Positions 57,041 through 64,000 of a DNA stretch of 64,000 nucleotides are shown here, in pieces; position 1 is the first letter of the stretch, and each line of letters starts with the position of its first letter. The translations under genes and the position numbers were made by a program. The notes beneath the pieces were generated by a model that saw only the letters and a program-made list of their open reading frames with translations, was not told the origin of the DNA and made no database searches. Source of the DNA: Pseudomonas aylmerensis (lineage in GTDB: Bacteria > Pseudomonadota > Gammaproteobacteria > Pseudomonadales > Pseudomonadaceae); NCBI RefSeq assembly GCF_001702265.1, contig NZ_MAUE01000032.1:90030-154029 (forward strand), in the 5' to 3' direction.

Positions 57041-59467
57041 TTAGAACTCCAGCGTGCTCGAGACCGATACCTGTCGCGCATCGCCAAGGGATACAAACAC
57101 CCGGCTGGCCGCCGAGGTGTAGTAGGTGCGGTCGAACAGGTTCTTCACGTTGAGCTGGAACTTGACCTTCTGCCCTTCGATCTTGGTGTCGTAGGTGGCG
57201 AACGCGTCCGCCACGGTGTAGCCGGGCAAGGTGAAATCGTTGGCGGCGTCGCCTGCGCGGGCGCCGACATACCGTGCGCCGGTGCCGACGCGCAGTTGGT
57301 CACCGCCAAAAACGTTGCCGAAGTCATAGGCCAGCGCCAGCGAGCCGGTGTGCTTGGCCACGTTCTGCAGGCGGTTGCCTTCCAGGGTCGGGTCTTTGTC
57401 TTTTACGTCTTCGGCGTCGGTGTAGGCATAGCTGCCGATCACGCTCCATTGGTCGGTCAACTGGCCAGTGGCGTCCAGTTCCAGGCCACGCGAACGCACC
57501 TGGCCGGCGATGCTGTAGATGGTGTTCGCGCCCGAACCCACCGACACCAACACGTTACGCTTGTCGATGTTGAACAACGCCGCGCTGGCAGTGATGCGTC
57601 CGGGGATGTCGAGCTTGGCGCCCAGTTCCCAGGATTTGGACTGCTCCGGCGTCAGGTCACCGGTCAATTTGCTGCCATCGGCCAAAGGGGCAATGGTGGA
57701 GTTGGGCTTGAAGGATTCGGTGTAGCTGCCGTAGAACGACAACTCATCGGTGTAGCGGTACACCAGGCCGGCACGTGGCACCCAGGCCTGGCCGTTGCCG
57801 TTGGTGTTGACGCTGAATGGCACGCCCTTGCCGGCGTACTGGTCGTACATCTGGTAGCGCGCACCCGCGACGAAGATCCACTGGTCGGTCAGGTGAACGG
57901 AGTCCTGGAAGAACAGCGAGTCGCTGCGCAGCAGGTCGGTCTGGGCACTGTCCTTGGCGCTGACGGCGGTGCCTTCCACATCCCTGCCGTAGACCGGATT
58001 GACGTAGCTGAAGACGCTGCGCTGCGCCTGGCGAATCAGGTCGGCGCGATAGATCTTGCGGTACTCGTCGTCCAGGCCGAACACCAGGTCGTGCTGCATG
58101 CCGCCCAGGTTGACCTTGCCTTCCAGGCTCGCCGTGGCGAAGCGGTCGGTGGTCAGGGCACCGCGGGTGCCGTCCATGCTGCGCGTCAGGGTGCCGTTGG
58201 CGTTGACGGACACCGTGCGCACCTGGCTGGCGTCGTAGGTTTCACGGTTCCAGCTGTAGCCAAAGTGGGCTTTCCAGTCGTCATTGAGTTCGTGATCGAC
58301 TTCAAAGCGGTACAGGTCGGAACGGCCTTCCATGTCGTTGAACGGCTCGTCCAGGCGACGGGTCGACGGGATATCCAACGGGTGGTTGGTCTTGGGGTCG
58401 ATGGCGGTGCCCCGGTCAAATGGCGAGAGAAACTCACGATGCTCGTAGGCGAATACCACCTGAGTGGTGTCGCCATACCAGGCCAGCGACGGCGCCACCA
58501 ACGATTCGCGGCGGGTGCCGAAGTTGCGCCAGTAATCCTCGTCTTCATGGTCGACGATCAGGCGGTAGGCAAGGCCCGAATCGCCTATCGGCCCGGTGGT
58601 GTCGAGGTTGCCGCCGCTGCCGTTCTTGCCGTCGCCAAAGGTCGAGCCGCGTACGGTCAGCGACGTGGCCTGGGTCAATTGCGGCTTCTTGCTGACGATA
58701 TTGACCACGCCGCCCGGGTCCTGGATGCCGTACAGCAGCGAGGACGGGCCCTTGAGCACTTCGACGCGTTCGGCCGTGGAGTTCAGCGCCCGGCCCTGCA
58801 CCACCGGCATGCCGTCCTGCATGATCGAGCCGTTACGGTTGTCGCCAAAGCCGCGCAGCATCACCGCGTCCTGGGTGCTGGCCAACGTGTTGGCCTGGGT
58901 GATGCCGCTGATATTGGCGAGGGCATCATCCAGGTTGCGCGGGGTCTGGTCACGCAGCACCTGGGCCGGCACCACGTTGACGGTTTGCGGGGTTTCCAGC
59001 AGCAGGCCGTGGGAGCGCATCACCGAACTGGTGGGCGGCGGCTGGTAGCTGGTGCTGTCCTGGGACGGGTTCTGGCCAACGCCACTGATGGTGGTGGCGC
59101 CGAGGTTGACCGCGCCGTCGGTGGGCAGCGGTTCCAGGGCCAGCGTGCGGGCGTCGATCTGGCGGAAGGTGAAGCCTGAGTTGCCCAGCAGGCGTTGCAG
59201 CGCCTGGGTTGCGCTCATTTGCCCGCTGACCGCCGGGGCGCTGAGGCCGTAAGGCGCTTCATCGGTGTAGATCACGCTGATCCCGGTAACCCGGCTGAAA
59301 TCACTCAGGGCCTGGGGCAGCGGTTTGGCGGCCAGGGCAAAATTGAACTGGGCGCTTTGCTGTTCCTGGGCCTGCGCCACGCACAGGGGCAGCAACGCCA
59401 GCCCCGACACCGCCAATACCGAGGCTCCCAGCCACTGTTTAACCAAACCGCCCGCCGTCGACTTCAT
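57041..59467 (-). CDS. TonB-dependent siderophore receptor with STN signalling domain
   Basis: From the ATG at 59467 (MKSTAGGLVKQWLGASVLAVSG) the protein has 808 residues: signal peptide, STN domain (FALAAKPLPQALSDFSRVTGISVIYTDE), plug (ETPQTVNVVPAQVLRDQ, GPSSLLYGIQDPGGVVNIVSKKP) and a barrel ending VSVSSTLEF with terminal Phe. The STN domain means it should signal through a FecR-like protein, but no sigma or anti-sigma gene is adjacent. The siderophore is unknown; the plug is of the FhuA/FiuA kind. Confidence 0.93.
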   Translation of the reverse strand: MKSTAGGLVKQWLGASVLAVSGLALLPLCVAQAQEQQSAQFNFALAAKPLPQALSDFSRVTGISVIYTDEAPYGLSAPAVSGQMSATQALQRLLGNSGFTFRQIDARTLALEPLPTDGAVNLGATTISGVGQNPSQDSTSYQPPPTSSVMRSHGLLLETPQTVNVVPAQVLRDQTPRNLDDALANISGITQANTLASTQDAVMLRGFGDNRNGSIMQDGMPVVQGRALNSTAERVEVLKGPSSLLYGIQDPGGVVNIVSKKPQLTQATSLTVRGSTFGDGKNGSGGNLDTTGPIGDSGLAYRLIVDHEDEDYWRNFGTRRESLVAPSLAWYGDTTQVVFAYEHREFLSPFDRGTAIDPKTNHPLDIPSTRRLDEPFNDMEGRSDLYRFEVDHELNDDWKAHFGYSWNRETYDASQVRTVSVNANGTLTRSMDGTRGALTTDRFATASLEGKVNLGGMQHDLVFGLDDEYRKIYRADLIRQAQRSVFSYVNPVYGRDVEGTAVSAKDSAQTDLLRSDSLFFQDSVHLTDQWIFVAGARYQMYDQYAGKGVPFSVNTNGNGQAWVPRAGLVYRYTDELSFYGSYTESFKPNSTIAPLADGSKLTGDLTPEQSKSWELGAKLDIPGRITASAALFNIDKRNVLVSVGSGANTIYSIAGQVRSRGLELDATGQLTDQWSVIGSYAYTDAEDVKDKDPTLEGNRLQNVAKHTGSLALAYDFGNVFGGDQLRVGTGARYVGARAGDAANDFTLPGYTVADAFATYDTKIEGQKVKFQLNVKNLFDRTYYTSAASRVFVSLGDARQVSVSSTLEF

Positions 59468-59494
59468 GCTGTGAGAACCCGTGTAGAAAACGCT

Positions 59495-59513
59495 GTTAAT
59501 GCGAATAGATCGC
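59495..59513. promoter_or_regulatory. Possible weak Fur box upstream of the TonB receptor
   Basis: GTTAATGCGAATAGATCGC matches the Fur consensus at 11 of 19 positions, about 30 bases upstream of the start codon. A second inverted repeat TTTTGAA-N5-TTCAAAA is at 59559-59577. Fur control is expected for this receptor, but this match is weak. Confidence 0.35.
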
Positions 59514-59606
59514 AGTTTCAAGCACTACACGGATGGGCTGACGATTTACCTCACCTGATTTTGAAAATAATTCAAAAAAAACCGCTGGCCCTGTGCACGA
59601 ACGCGC

Positions 59607-60542
59607 CTACAACGCCTGGATACGGAACCCCAAGCGTGGGAAATGCACGTGCACGGTGCCGGCGCGTTCATCAATGCGGCGCAGGATCAGTTCCTCGCGG
59701 CCCGCGAACAGCAGTTCACCCGCGACCGGGTCAGTGCCGTAGTCAGTGGCGCAAATACTCACTTGCTGCCCAGGCTTGAAGCCGTTCAGGTCCTCGAAGA
59801 TCTCGTCAGGCAACACCGCAGGCGTCGCGTTGCGCGCCACGTCCAGGGCTTGCTCGGCGCTCATTTGGGTCGCCGTGCCATGGCCGAAGCTCAGCACCCG
59901 GTCCAGCCACGCAGCGACAGCGGGATAAGCGTCCACCAGTGGAGCGGTCACCGAAGACCCCTTGAGGAACCACAACGGATGCGCCAGCGCAAAGTCGGCA
60001 ATCGACGGCTCGCCGAACAGGAAATCCCCCGACTGATGCTGCAATTGCTGATCAATACGCGCGACGATCACCGGCCATTGGTGCTTGGCCTGGTCCAGCT
60101 GCACACGGGCGGCCGTGCCGCCGCTGAACAATTTGCTGCGGTCGGCCACCAGCACCTGGATCATTTCCGGCGGCACTTTGGCAAATTTGACCGCAAGGGA
60201 TTCTGGCTGGAACACCAGCGCCACCGCGTGCGAAAACACCAAAGAATCGGCCCAGGCGGCAAAGGCTTGGGTGACCAGTTCCTGGCCTTGGGGGAATAGC
60301 GCCGGCGCGGCTTTTTCCTGCTCCAGGCGGCGGGCGATCAGCGCAGTGTCGCAGTAGATATCGGCGCCGACTTGCAGCACCGGCGTCTTGCGATAGCCAC
60401 CGGTGAGGGCCGTCAGGTCAGGCTTGGGCATCACCGGTGAGATATGCACCGAGCGCCAGGACAAGCCCTTGAAACCCAGCAACAGGCGGGCTTTTTCAGC
60501 AAAGGGAGATTGCGGGTAGTGATGAAGGATCAACTCAGACAT
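59607..60542 (-). CDS. Glutathione S-transferase family protein
   Basis: The 311-residue protein has the thioredoxin-like N-terminal domain (MSELILHHYPQSPFAEKARLLLGFKG, with YRKTPVLQVGADIYCDTALIARRLE) and the helical C-terminal domain, then an extra C-terminal part of about 80 residues (QVSICATDYGTDPVAGELLFAGREEL) not typical of plain GSTs. Substrate is unknown. It is 139 bases upstream of the receptor start, on the same strand facing away. Confidence 0.87.
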   Translation of the reverse strand: MSELILHHYPQSPFAEKARLLLGFKGLSWRSVHISPVMPKPDLTALTGGYRKTPVLQVGADIYCDTALIARRLEQEKAAPALFPQGQELVTQAFAAWADSLVFSHAVALVFQPESLAVKFAKVPPEMIQVLVADRSKLFSGGTAARVQLDQAKHQWPVIVARIDQQLQHQSGDFLFGEPSIADFALAHPLWFLKGSSVTAPLVDAYPAVAAWLDRVLSFGHGTATQMSAEQALDVARNATPAVLPDEIFEDLNGFKPGQQVSICATDYGTDPVAGELLFAGREELILRRIDERAGTVHVHFPRLGFRIQAL

Positions 60543-60617
60543 GCCAGGCTCCGCTCGATAGGTGAGCCGCTAGCTTAGCCTGCAACCACGCGCGTGGGGA
60601 CCATGGGAACCCATCAG

Positions 60618-60908
60618 TCAAATCAATGAGCCGCTCGCCGCCAGGCATTCCTTGGCGCTTTTTTTCAGTTTTTTGATCAAGCGTTCCTGGCGCAGAGCCT
60701 CGCCCTTGCTCGCACATTGCTCGGTGTACACCAAAGCCACTGCCGGGCTCGACAGGAAGAACCGCGCACCCTTGCCGCTCTGGTGCGAGGCAAAACGGCG
60801 CACCGGGTCATTGCTGATGCCGCAGTACAGCGCGCCGTTGGCGGCGCGCACCAGGTAGACGAACCAGGGTTTGGGGGCAGGAAGATCAGTCACAGGTCGA
60901 GTCGGCAA
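60618..60908 (-). CDS. GIY-YIG nuclease-superfamily protein (UPF0213 type)
   Basis: The 96-residue protein contains the compact GIY-YIG domain: WFVYLVRAANGALYCGISNDPVRRFASHQSGKGARF, with the LYCGIS core and Arg. Stand-alone members of this size are widespread; activity and role are not established. Confidence 0.87.
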   Translation of the reverse strand: MPTRPVTDLPAPKPWFVYLVRAANGALYCGISNDPVRRFASHQSGKGARFFLSSPAVALVYTEQCASKGEALRQERLIKKLKKSAKECLAASGSLI

Positions 60909-60929
60909 TCCAGAGGTGCGCCAAGCTTA

Positions 60930-61400
60930 TCAACGACTGGCCTGAAATGCCTTCAGGCCTTTGAGCGCCTGGGCGCGCACGGCGTTTTTCAGCGCCGGCG
61001 ACCAGCCCAGCAACAGGCCCTTGAGGCCCAGGGCCTGGCGCGACCAGCGCCACAGGTCGAAGTGGTCGTGGTGCTCGCAGATCTTGCCCTCGCGAAACAC
61101 AAAGCGTGCGCCGATATCGTTGACCACCGTGTTGCCGGTCGCGCTGAACAGGTAGGTGGCCACCCAATGCGCACTGCCGCTGGTCTCATCGCTGCGCACA
61201 TGGTCGAAAGTCAGGGAAAAATCCTTGGCCCGGGTGGTGAGCATGCGCCACATGTCGCCGGCATCACGGCCGCGCAGCTCGCCGAAGGCCGGGTCGCTGA
61301 ACAGCACATCCTCGGTGTAGCAGGCCGCCATGGCCTCGGCATCCAGCCGCTGGAAGGCGCTGTAGAACTCGGTGATCAGGGCGTTGTGTGCATCGCTCAT
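60930..61400 (-). CDS. SnoaL/NTF2-like family protein
   Basis: From the ATG at 61400 (MSDAHNALITEFYSAFQRLDAEAMAACY) this is a 156-residue protein with the cone-shaped NTF2-like fold (MAACYTEDVLFSDPAFGELRG, HDHFDLWRWSRQAL). Such domains serve as small enzymes or ligand pockets; no substrate is visible. It is 22 bases upstream of the GIY-YIG gene on the same strand, so the two may be cotranscribed. Confidence 0.82.
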   Translation of the reverse strand: MSDAHNALITEFYSAFQRLDAEAMAACYTEDVLFSDPAFGELRGRDAGDMWRMLTTRAKDFSLTFDHVRSDETSGSAHWVATYLFSATGNTVVNDIGARFVFREGKICEHHDHFDLWRWSRQALGLKGLLLGWSPALKNAVRAQALKGLKAFQASR

Positions 61401-61495
61401 GGGCAGGTTCCAAACCAGGGTTGTAAGCCGATCAAGATAGTCTGCGCCTGGGCAAAACTCTATCGGCATTTACGCCGGGAATGGCCCGCCCCCCG

Positions 61496-62131
61496 CTACG
61501 GCACCATGCCGCAACTGCGCGCATAGGCGAACAGGTCGACGTCGGTGGAAATGCACAACCGGCTCATGGCGGTACTTTTCTGTTTGCTGATCGTCGAAAT
61601 GCTGCGATTGACCCGCGCGGCAATCTGCGTGACGGTCATGCCGCTGGCGAGCATCCTCACCACTTCACGTTCCTTGCTGGACAACTGCGGCTGTTGCAGT
61701 TGGTCGCCGGTGCCGGCCTCCAACAGTTGCGCCTTCAGGCACTCACTGGCAAACGTCTCGCCCTGGATCACCGTCCTGATCGCGATCGGCAACTCCCTGG
61801 CTGACGCGCTCTTGGCGACAATCGCGCGCGCACCGTGGGCAAACGAAGCCCGCAGCGTTGCGACGTTGGCAAACATGGTCACCAGGATCACCGGCAAAGT
61901 CGGATACTGGCGTCGCAACAGGCCGAGCAATCCGTAACCGTCGGCCTGCTGGCCGCCCGGCATGGCGAAGTCCGTCACCAGCACATCGCAAGCCACCGTG
62001 CTCAACAACTTGAGCAACTCATCGGGCCCATCGGCTTCGCCGACCACTTTGCACCGGCCGCCCGCTTCAATCACCACCCGTTGCCCGATACGCACAATCG
62101 GATGGTCGTCGGCAATAATTACACGAAGCAT
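61496..62131 (-). CDS. RcsB-like response regulator (receiver plus LuxR HTH)
   Basis: The 211-residue protein has a receiver domain with the acidic pair ADDHP, phospho-acceptor Asp54 (VTDFAMPGG) and the conserved Lys in IVAKSAS, followed by a LuxR-type helix-turn-helix (LSSKEREVVRMLASGMTVTQIAARVNRSISTISKQK). The HTH and its C-terminus recall RcsB more than NarL. The HPt gene lies 206 bases upstream on the same strand. It probably controls the adjacent DUF1120 locus. Confidence 0.9.
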   Translation of the reverse strand: MLRVIIADDHPIVRIGQRVVIEAGGRCKVVGEADGPDELLKLLSTVACDVLVTDFAMPGGQQADGYGLLGLLRRQYPTLPVILVTMFANVATLRASFAHGARAIVAKSASARELPIAIRTVIQGETFASECLKAQLLEAGTGDQLQQPQLSSKEREVVRMLASGMTVTQIAARVNRSISTISKQKSTAMSRLCISTDVDLFAYARSCGMVP

Positions 62132-62251
62132 AAATACCCACGAATGATGGCAATTGGAATTTTGGCAAAATACCTCTGTGCGCGAGCCTCAACAACCACT
62201 CGGCGCGCGGTGTTTTTAACCGCGCCCAGTAATTGATAGCCGACAACCTTA

Positions 62252-62281
62252 TACCTACAAAATAAAAAGAAATTACCTACA
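62252..62281. promoter_or_regulatory. Direct repeat TACCTACA, two copies 22 bases apart, before the response-regulator gene
   Basis: TACCTACA at 62252 and 62274, with a further CCTACA at 62312, lie in the AT-rich region between the regulator and the HPt gene. The spacing of two helical turns suggests a binding site, perhaps for autoregulation. Confidence 0.4.
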
Positions 62282-62337
62282 TACAAGGCCTTCAGCACAA
62301 CCGAAAAACCTCCTACAAAGTTCTCTATTCCGAGGGT

Positions 62338-62769
62338 TCATAGTCGACTCAAGTAAGCGATATAGACCCGCAGGTTGCGCTGGAACGCTTGCAACTGCAG
62401 CGCATTCGCCGCCACCCCAAAGGCCTGTACCCGCGCGATCAGGTGCTCGCTGCCACGCTCCAGGTCGACCCCGCCGACAAACGCCAGGCTGCCCACCAAC
62501 CGGTGCAGGCGCTCCACTACCAAAGGGGCATTGGCGCTGATCCGCGCCTGATCCAGCAAGGCATCGTCCTTGCGAGCTTCATTCATCAGGCTGACCAGCA
62601 CCCGGCTTACCATTTCATCACTGCCGAAAATCTCGACCAGGCGGGCACGGGTTGGCCACGTGATGCCCTGCGAGTTGTCCGGCGGCTCTGCCACCCACGG
62701 TGGCGAGGGTGAAGGTGCCAACTTCAGGACAGGTACTTGATCGGAAAATACCCTTGTCACCAGGGTCAC
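62338..62769 (-). CDS. Stand-alone HPt (histidine phosphotransfer) protein
   Basis: The 143-residue protein has an HPt four-helix domain in its C-terminal half: LVVERLHRLVGSLAFVG, with the phospho-accepting His89 in the H-x-L-x-G-S pattern. The N-terminal third is proline-rich and looks like a linker, as in the C-terminal ends of hybrid kinases. No kinase or receiver is fused, so it probably relays phosphate from an unlinked hybrid kinase to the RcsB-like regulator downstream. Confidence 0.78.
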   Translation of the reverse strand: MTLVTRVFSDQVPVLKLAPSPSPPWVAEPPDNSQGITWPTRARLVEIFGSDEMVSRVLVSLMNEARKDDALLDQARISANAPLVVERLHRLVGSLAFVGGVDLERGSEHLIARVQAFGVAANALQLQAFQRNLRVYIAYLSRL

Positions 62770-63160
62770 CTCATTGTGCTTACCGTGATTGTCCAGCCCA
62801 TGAGTTCATCAACACCCCAAGGCTCTCACACGACTGTTTACAAGCGACCATGAATAGCCTTTTGGAGATAAAAATGACGATACAACAACTACGAAAAATT
62901 CAACTTTCTTACATAACAAGCACATAAGTTCTCACGTTCCCATGCCCAAATACTTGTTACTTCGATTGTCGTAATAGTTGTATTTCCCCGCCCCCAGAGC
63001 CCGGCTAAATTGCCGCCACCCCGCAAAGAGGGAACGGGCTCGCGGTCATCGGCGATCCCATCCAAATACAACCTGCCGCCTTGCTCGCCGCCTGCCCAGA
63101 CAGGCCGGTCGATGCTGCGCGCGCTTTATATCAGCCAGCCCCGTAGTGGAACGTATTGAA
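62770..63160. promoter_or_regulatory. AT-rich gap between HPt gene and DUF1120 locus
   Basis: About 391 bases without a supported gene. The stretch 62850-62980 is markedly richer in A and T than the coding regions around it. It should hold the divergent promoters of the HPt/regulator genes and of the surface locus. The short frames here have no family features. Confidence 0.5.
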
Positions 63161-63781
63161 ATGAGCAAGTCCCTGACGCTGTCGAGCATCGCCCTTTTAC
63201 TCGCCTGTACTACACCCGCTTTTGCCGCCAGCAACGTCGACCTGACCGTCAAAGGCCTGATTACCCCGAATGCCTGCACACCGACGCTCTCGGGCGGCGG
63301 TATGGTGGATCACGGAAAAATAGCTTCCAAGGACCTGGTCCAGAACAATCCGACGTCATTGCCCCGAGTGACCCTGCAGTTGAGCATCACTTGCGATGCA
63401 AGCATCCCCTTCGCCATCAAACCCATCGATAACCGCAGCGGCACCTCGACCGGCAGCAGTGATTTCGGCCTCGGCCTGATTAATGGCAACAAGCGACTGG
63501 GCCGGTTCTACCTGACCCCCTTGAACATGCTCGCCGACGGTGTGAGTGCCCAGCCGATTGCCTCCGTCGATGGCGGTCGCACCTGGTACAGCGAGCGCAA
63601 CTGGGAACTGCAAACCTTGTGGGGCGCGGGAGCAGTGGACGACGCAACCACACTGCTGCCGATCAAGAGCCTGGTGCTGGACCTGGAAGTCGGCGCCAGC
63701 ATCGCCCGTGCAGACCAGTTCGATTTCAGTGACGAGGCGCCCATCGACGGCTCCGCAACCCTGGAAGTGATGTACCTGTAA
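63161..63781 (+). CDS. DUF1120 domain secreted protein (chaperone-usher associated), first copy
   Basis: From the ATG at 63161 (MSKSLTLSSIALLLACTTPAFA) the protein has 206 residues with a clear signal peptide cut after AFA. The mature part (VDLTVKGLITPNACTPTLSGGGMVDHGKI) is the DUF1120 pilin-like domain seen in E. coli YhcF/GltF, typically inside chaperone-usher gene sets. Two Cys (ACTP and ITCDA) could form the usual pilin disulphide. The adjacent paralogue confirms a tandem pair. Confidence 0.85.
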   Translation: MSKSLTLSSIALLLACTTPAFAASNVDLTVKGLITPNACTPTLSGGGMVDHGKIASKDLVQNNPTSLPRVTLQLSITCDASIPFAIKPIDNRSGTSTGSSDFGLGLINGNKRLGRFYLTPLNMLADGVSAQPIASVDGGRTWYSERNWELQTLWGAGAVDDATTLLPIKSLVLDLEVGASIARADQFDFSDEAPIDGSATLEVMYL

Positions 63782-63813
63782 CCCCAATCCCGTCCACACG
63801 GAAGGTTCCAACC

Positions 63814-64000
63814 ATGCACGTTCCCCCTGCAATCCCATTGGCAGTGTTGTTGCTCGCGGCCTCGCCATGGGCACTGGCCGCCAGCTCCACCGACCTCGCC
63901 GTCAAAGGCACCATTACCCCCAGCGCCTGTGCGCCGCTGATCTCCGGCGGTGGCACGATCGACTTCGGAAAAATGGCCGCCAAGGATCTCGAGGCCGAGC
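63814..64000 (+). CDS. DUF1120 domain secreted protein, second copy (cut by window edge)
   Basis: The ATG at 63814, with GGAAGG upstream, opens MHVPPAIPLAVLLLAASPWALA, a signal peptide, then TDLAVKGTITPSACAPLISGGG, closely parallel to the first copy. Only 62 codons are in the window. It follows the first copy by 32 bases and is probably cotranscribed. Confidence 0.85.
   Translation, partial: MHVPPAIPLAVLLLAASPWALAASSTDLAVKGTITPSACAPLISGGGTIDFGKMAAKDLEAE

Noticed and set aside
56882..59179. A 765-codon frame opposite the TonB receptor, entering a REP region
   Set aside because: Antisense shadow; its first part translates REP DNA and the rest mirrors the receptor codons.
62700..62927. A 75-codon frame in the AT-rich gap before the DUF1120 locus
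   Set aside because: It overlaps the HPt gene start on the other strand, has no family features and runs through probable promoter DNA.

Overview
The window reads as a chromosomal segment of a Pseudomonas of the P. fluorescens/P. putida type. Evidence for this: GC-rich coding sequence; Pseudomonas-typical blocks (lepA-lepB-rnc-era-recO-pdxJ, lptF-lptG divergent from pepA-holC-valS, hmgA-fahA-maiA with an IclR regulator, fecI-fecR-fecA, hupN divergent from ndpA); and several families of REP-type palindromes in the gaps between genes. No rRNA, tRNA, CRISPR array, transposase or prophage was seen. About 60 genes are supported; both ends cut through a gene (an SDR oxidoreductase at 1 and a DUF1120 protein at 64000).

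Layout. 1-5059: a minus-strand catabolic operon (amidase, cyclic-imide-hydrolase-like deacetylase-fold enzyme, MFS permease, SDR) divergent from a GntR regulator that carries two winged-helix domains. 5195-10653: a second Lon-type protease (AsrA-like), a chagasin-type protease inhibitor, a YhhN lysoplasmalogenase-like protein and cmoA-cmoB. 10792-19116: minus-strand housekeeping genes tadA, a CumA-like multicopper oxidase, pdxJ, recO, era, rnc, lepB and lepA. 19268-27168: lptG/lptF, then pepA, holC, a small conserved gene and valS. 27386-30512: rlmF, hupN, ndpA and a membrane-anchored glutaredoxin.

30513-38299 is an iron-uptake island. A plus-strand fecI-fecR-fecA ferric citrate system and a minus-strand operon (DUF3649, PepSY reductase-like protein, DUF3325, then a second ECF sigma/anti-sigma pair) diverge from a short region holding a good Fur-box match. 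The second sigma/anti-sigma pair has no receptor beside it; a TonB receptor with the signalling (STN) domain but no adjacent sigma genes lies at 57041-59467.

38495-49136: LysR plus DHA2 efflux pump, an HPF-like ribosome-associated protein, LysR plus serine deaminase plus serine transporter, DUF3509, psiE, an SOS-boxed yebG, a leucine-dehydrogenase-type gene whose catalytic lysine reads threonine, and a SirB1-like gene. 49137-55282: a dense REP region, an aromatic-acid MFS permease and the homogentisate branch of tyrosine/phenylalanine degradation (hmgA, fahA, maiA, hmgR). 55289-61400: dacB, the STN-type TonB receptor, GST, GIY-YIG and NTF2-like genes.

The right end (61496-64000) looks the most accessory: an RcsB-like response regulator, a stand-alone HPt phosphotransfer protein, an AT-rich gap and two tandem DUF1120 proteins with signal peptides. 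It looks like the start of a chaperone-usher-type surface-structure locus with its own phosphorelay, continuing beyond the window. Elsewhere the most unusual material is in the repeats: two REP-pair families of nearly fixed total length (about 133 bp and 89 bp), and short tandem arrays (18-bp, 35-bp and about 37-bp units) that appear to have grown from REP half-sites.
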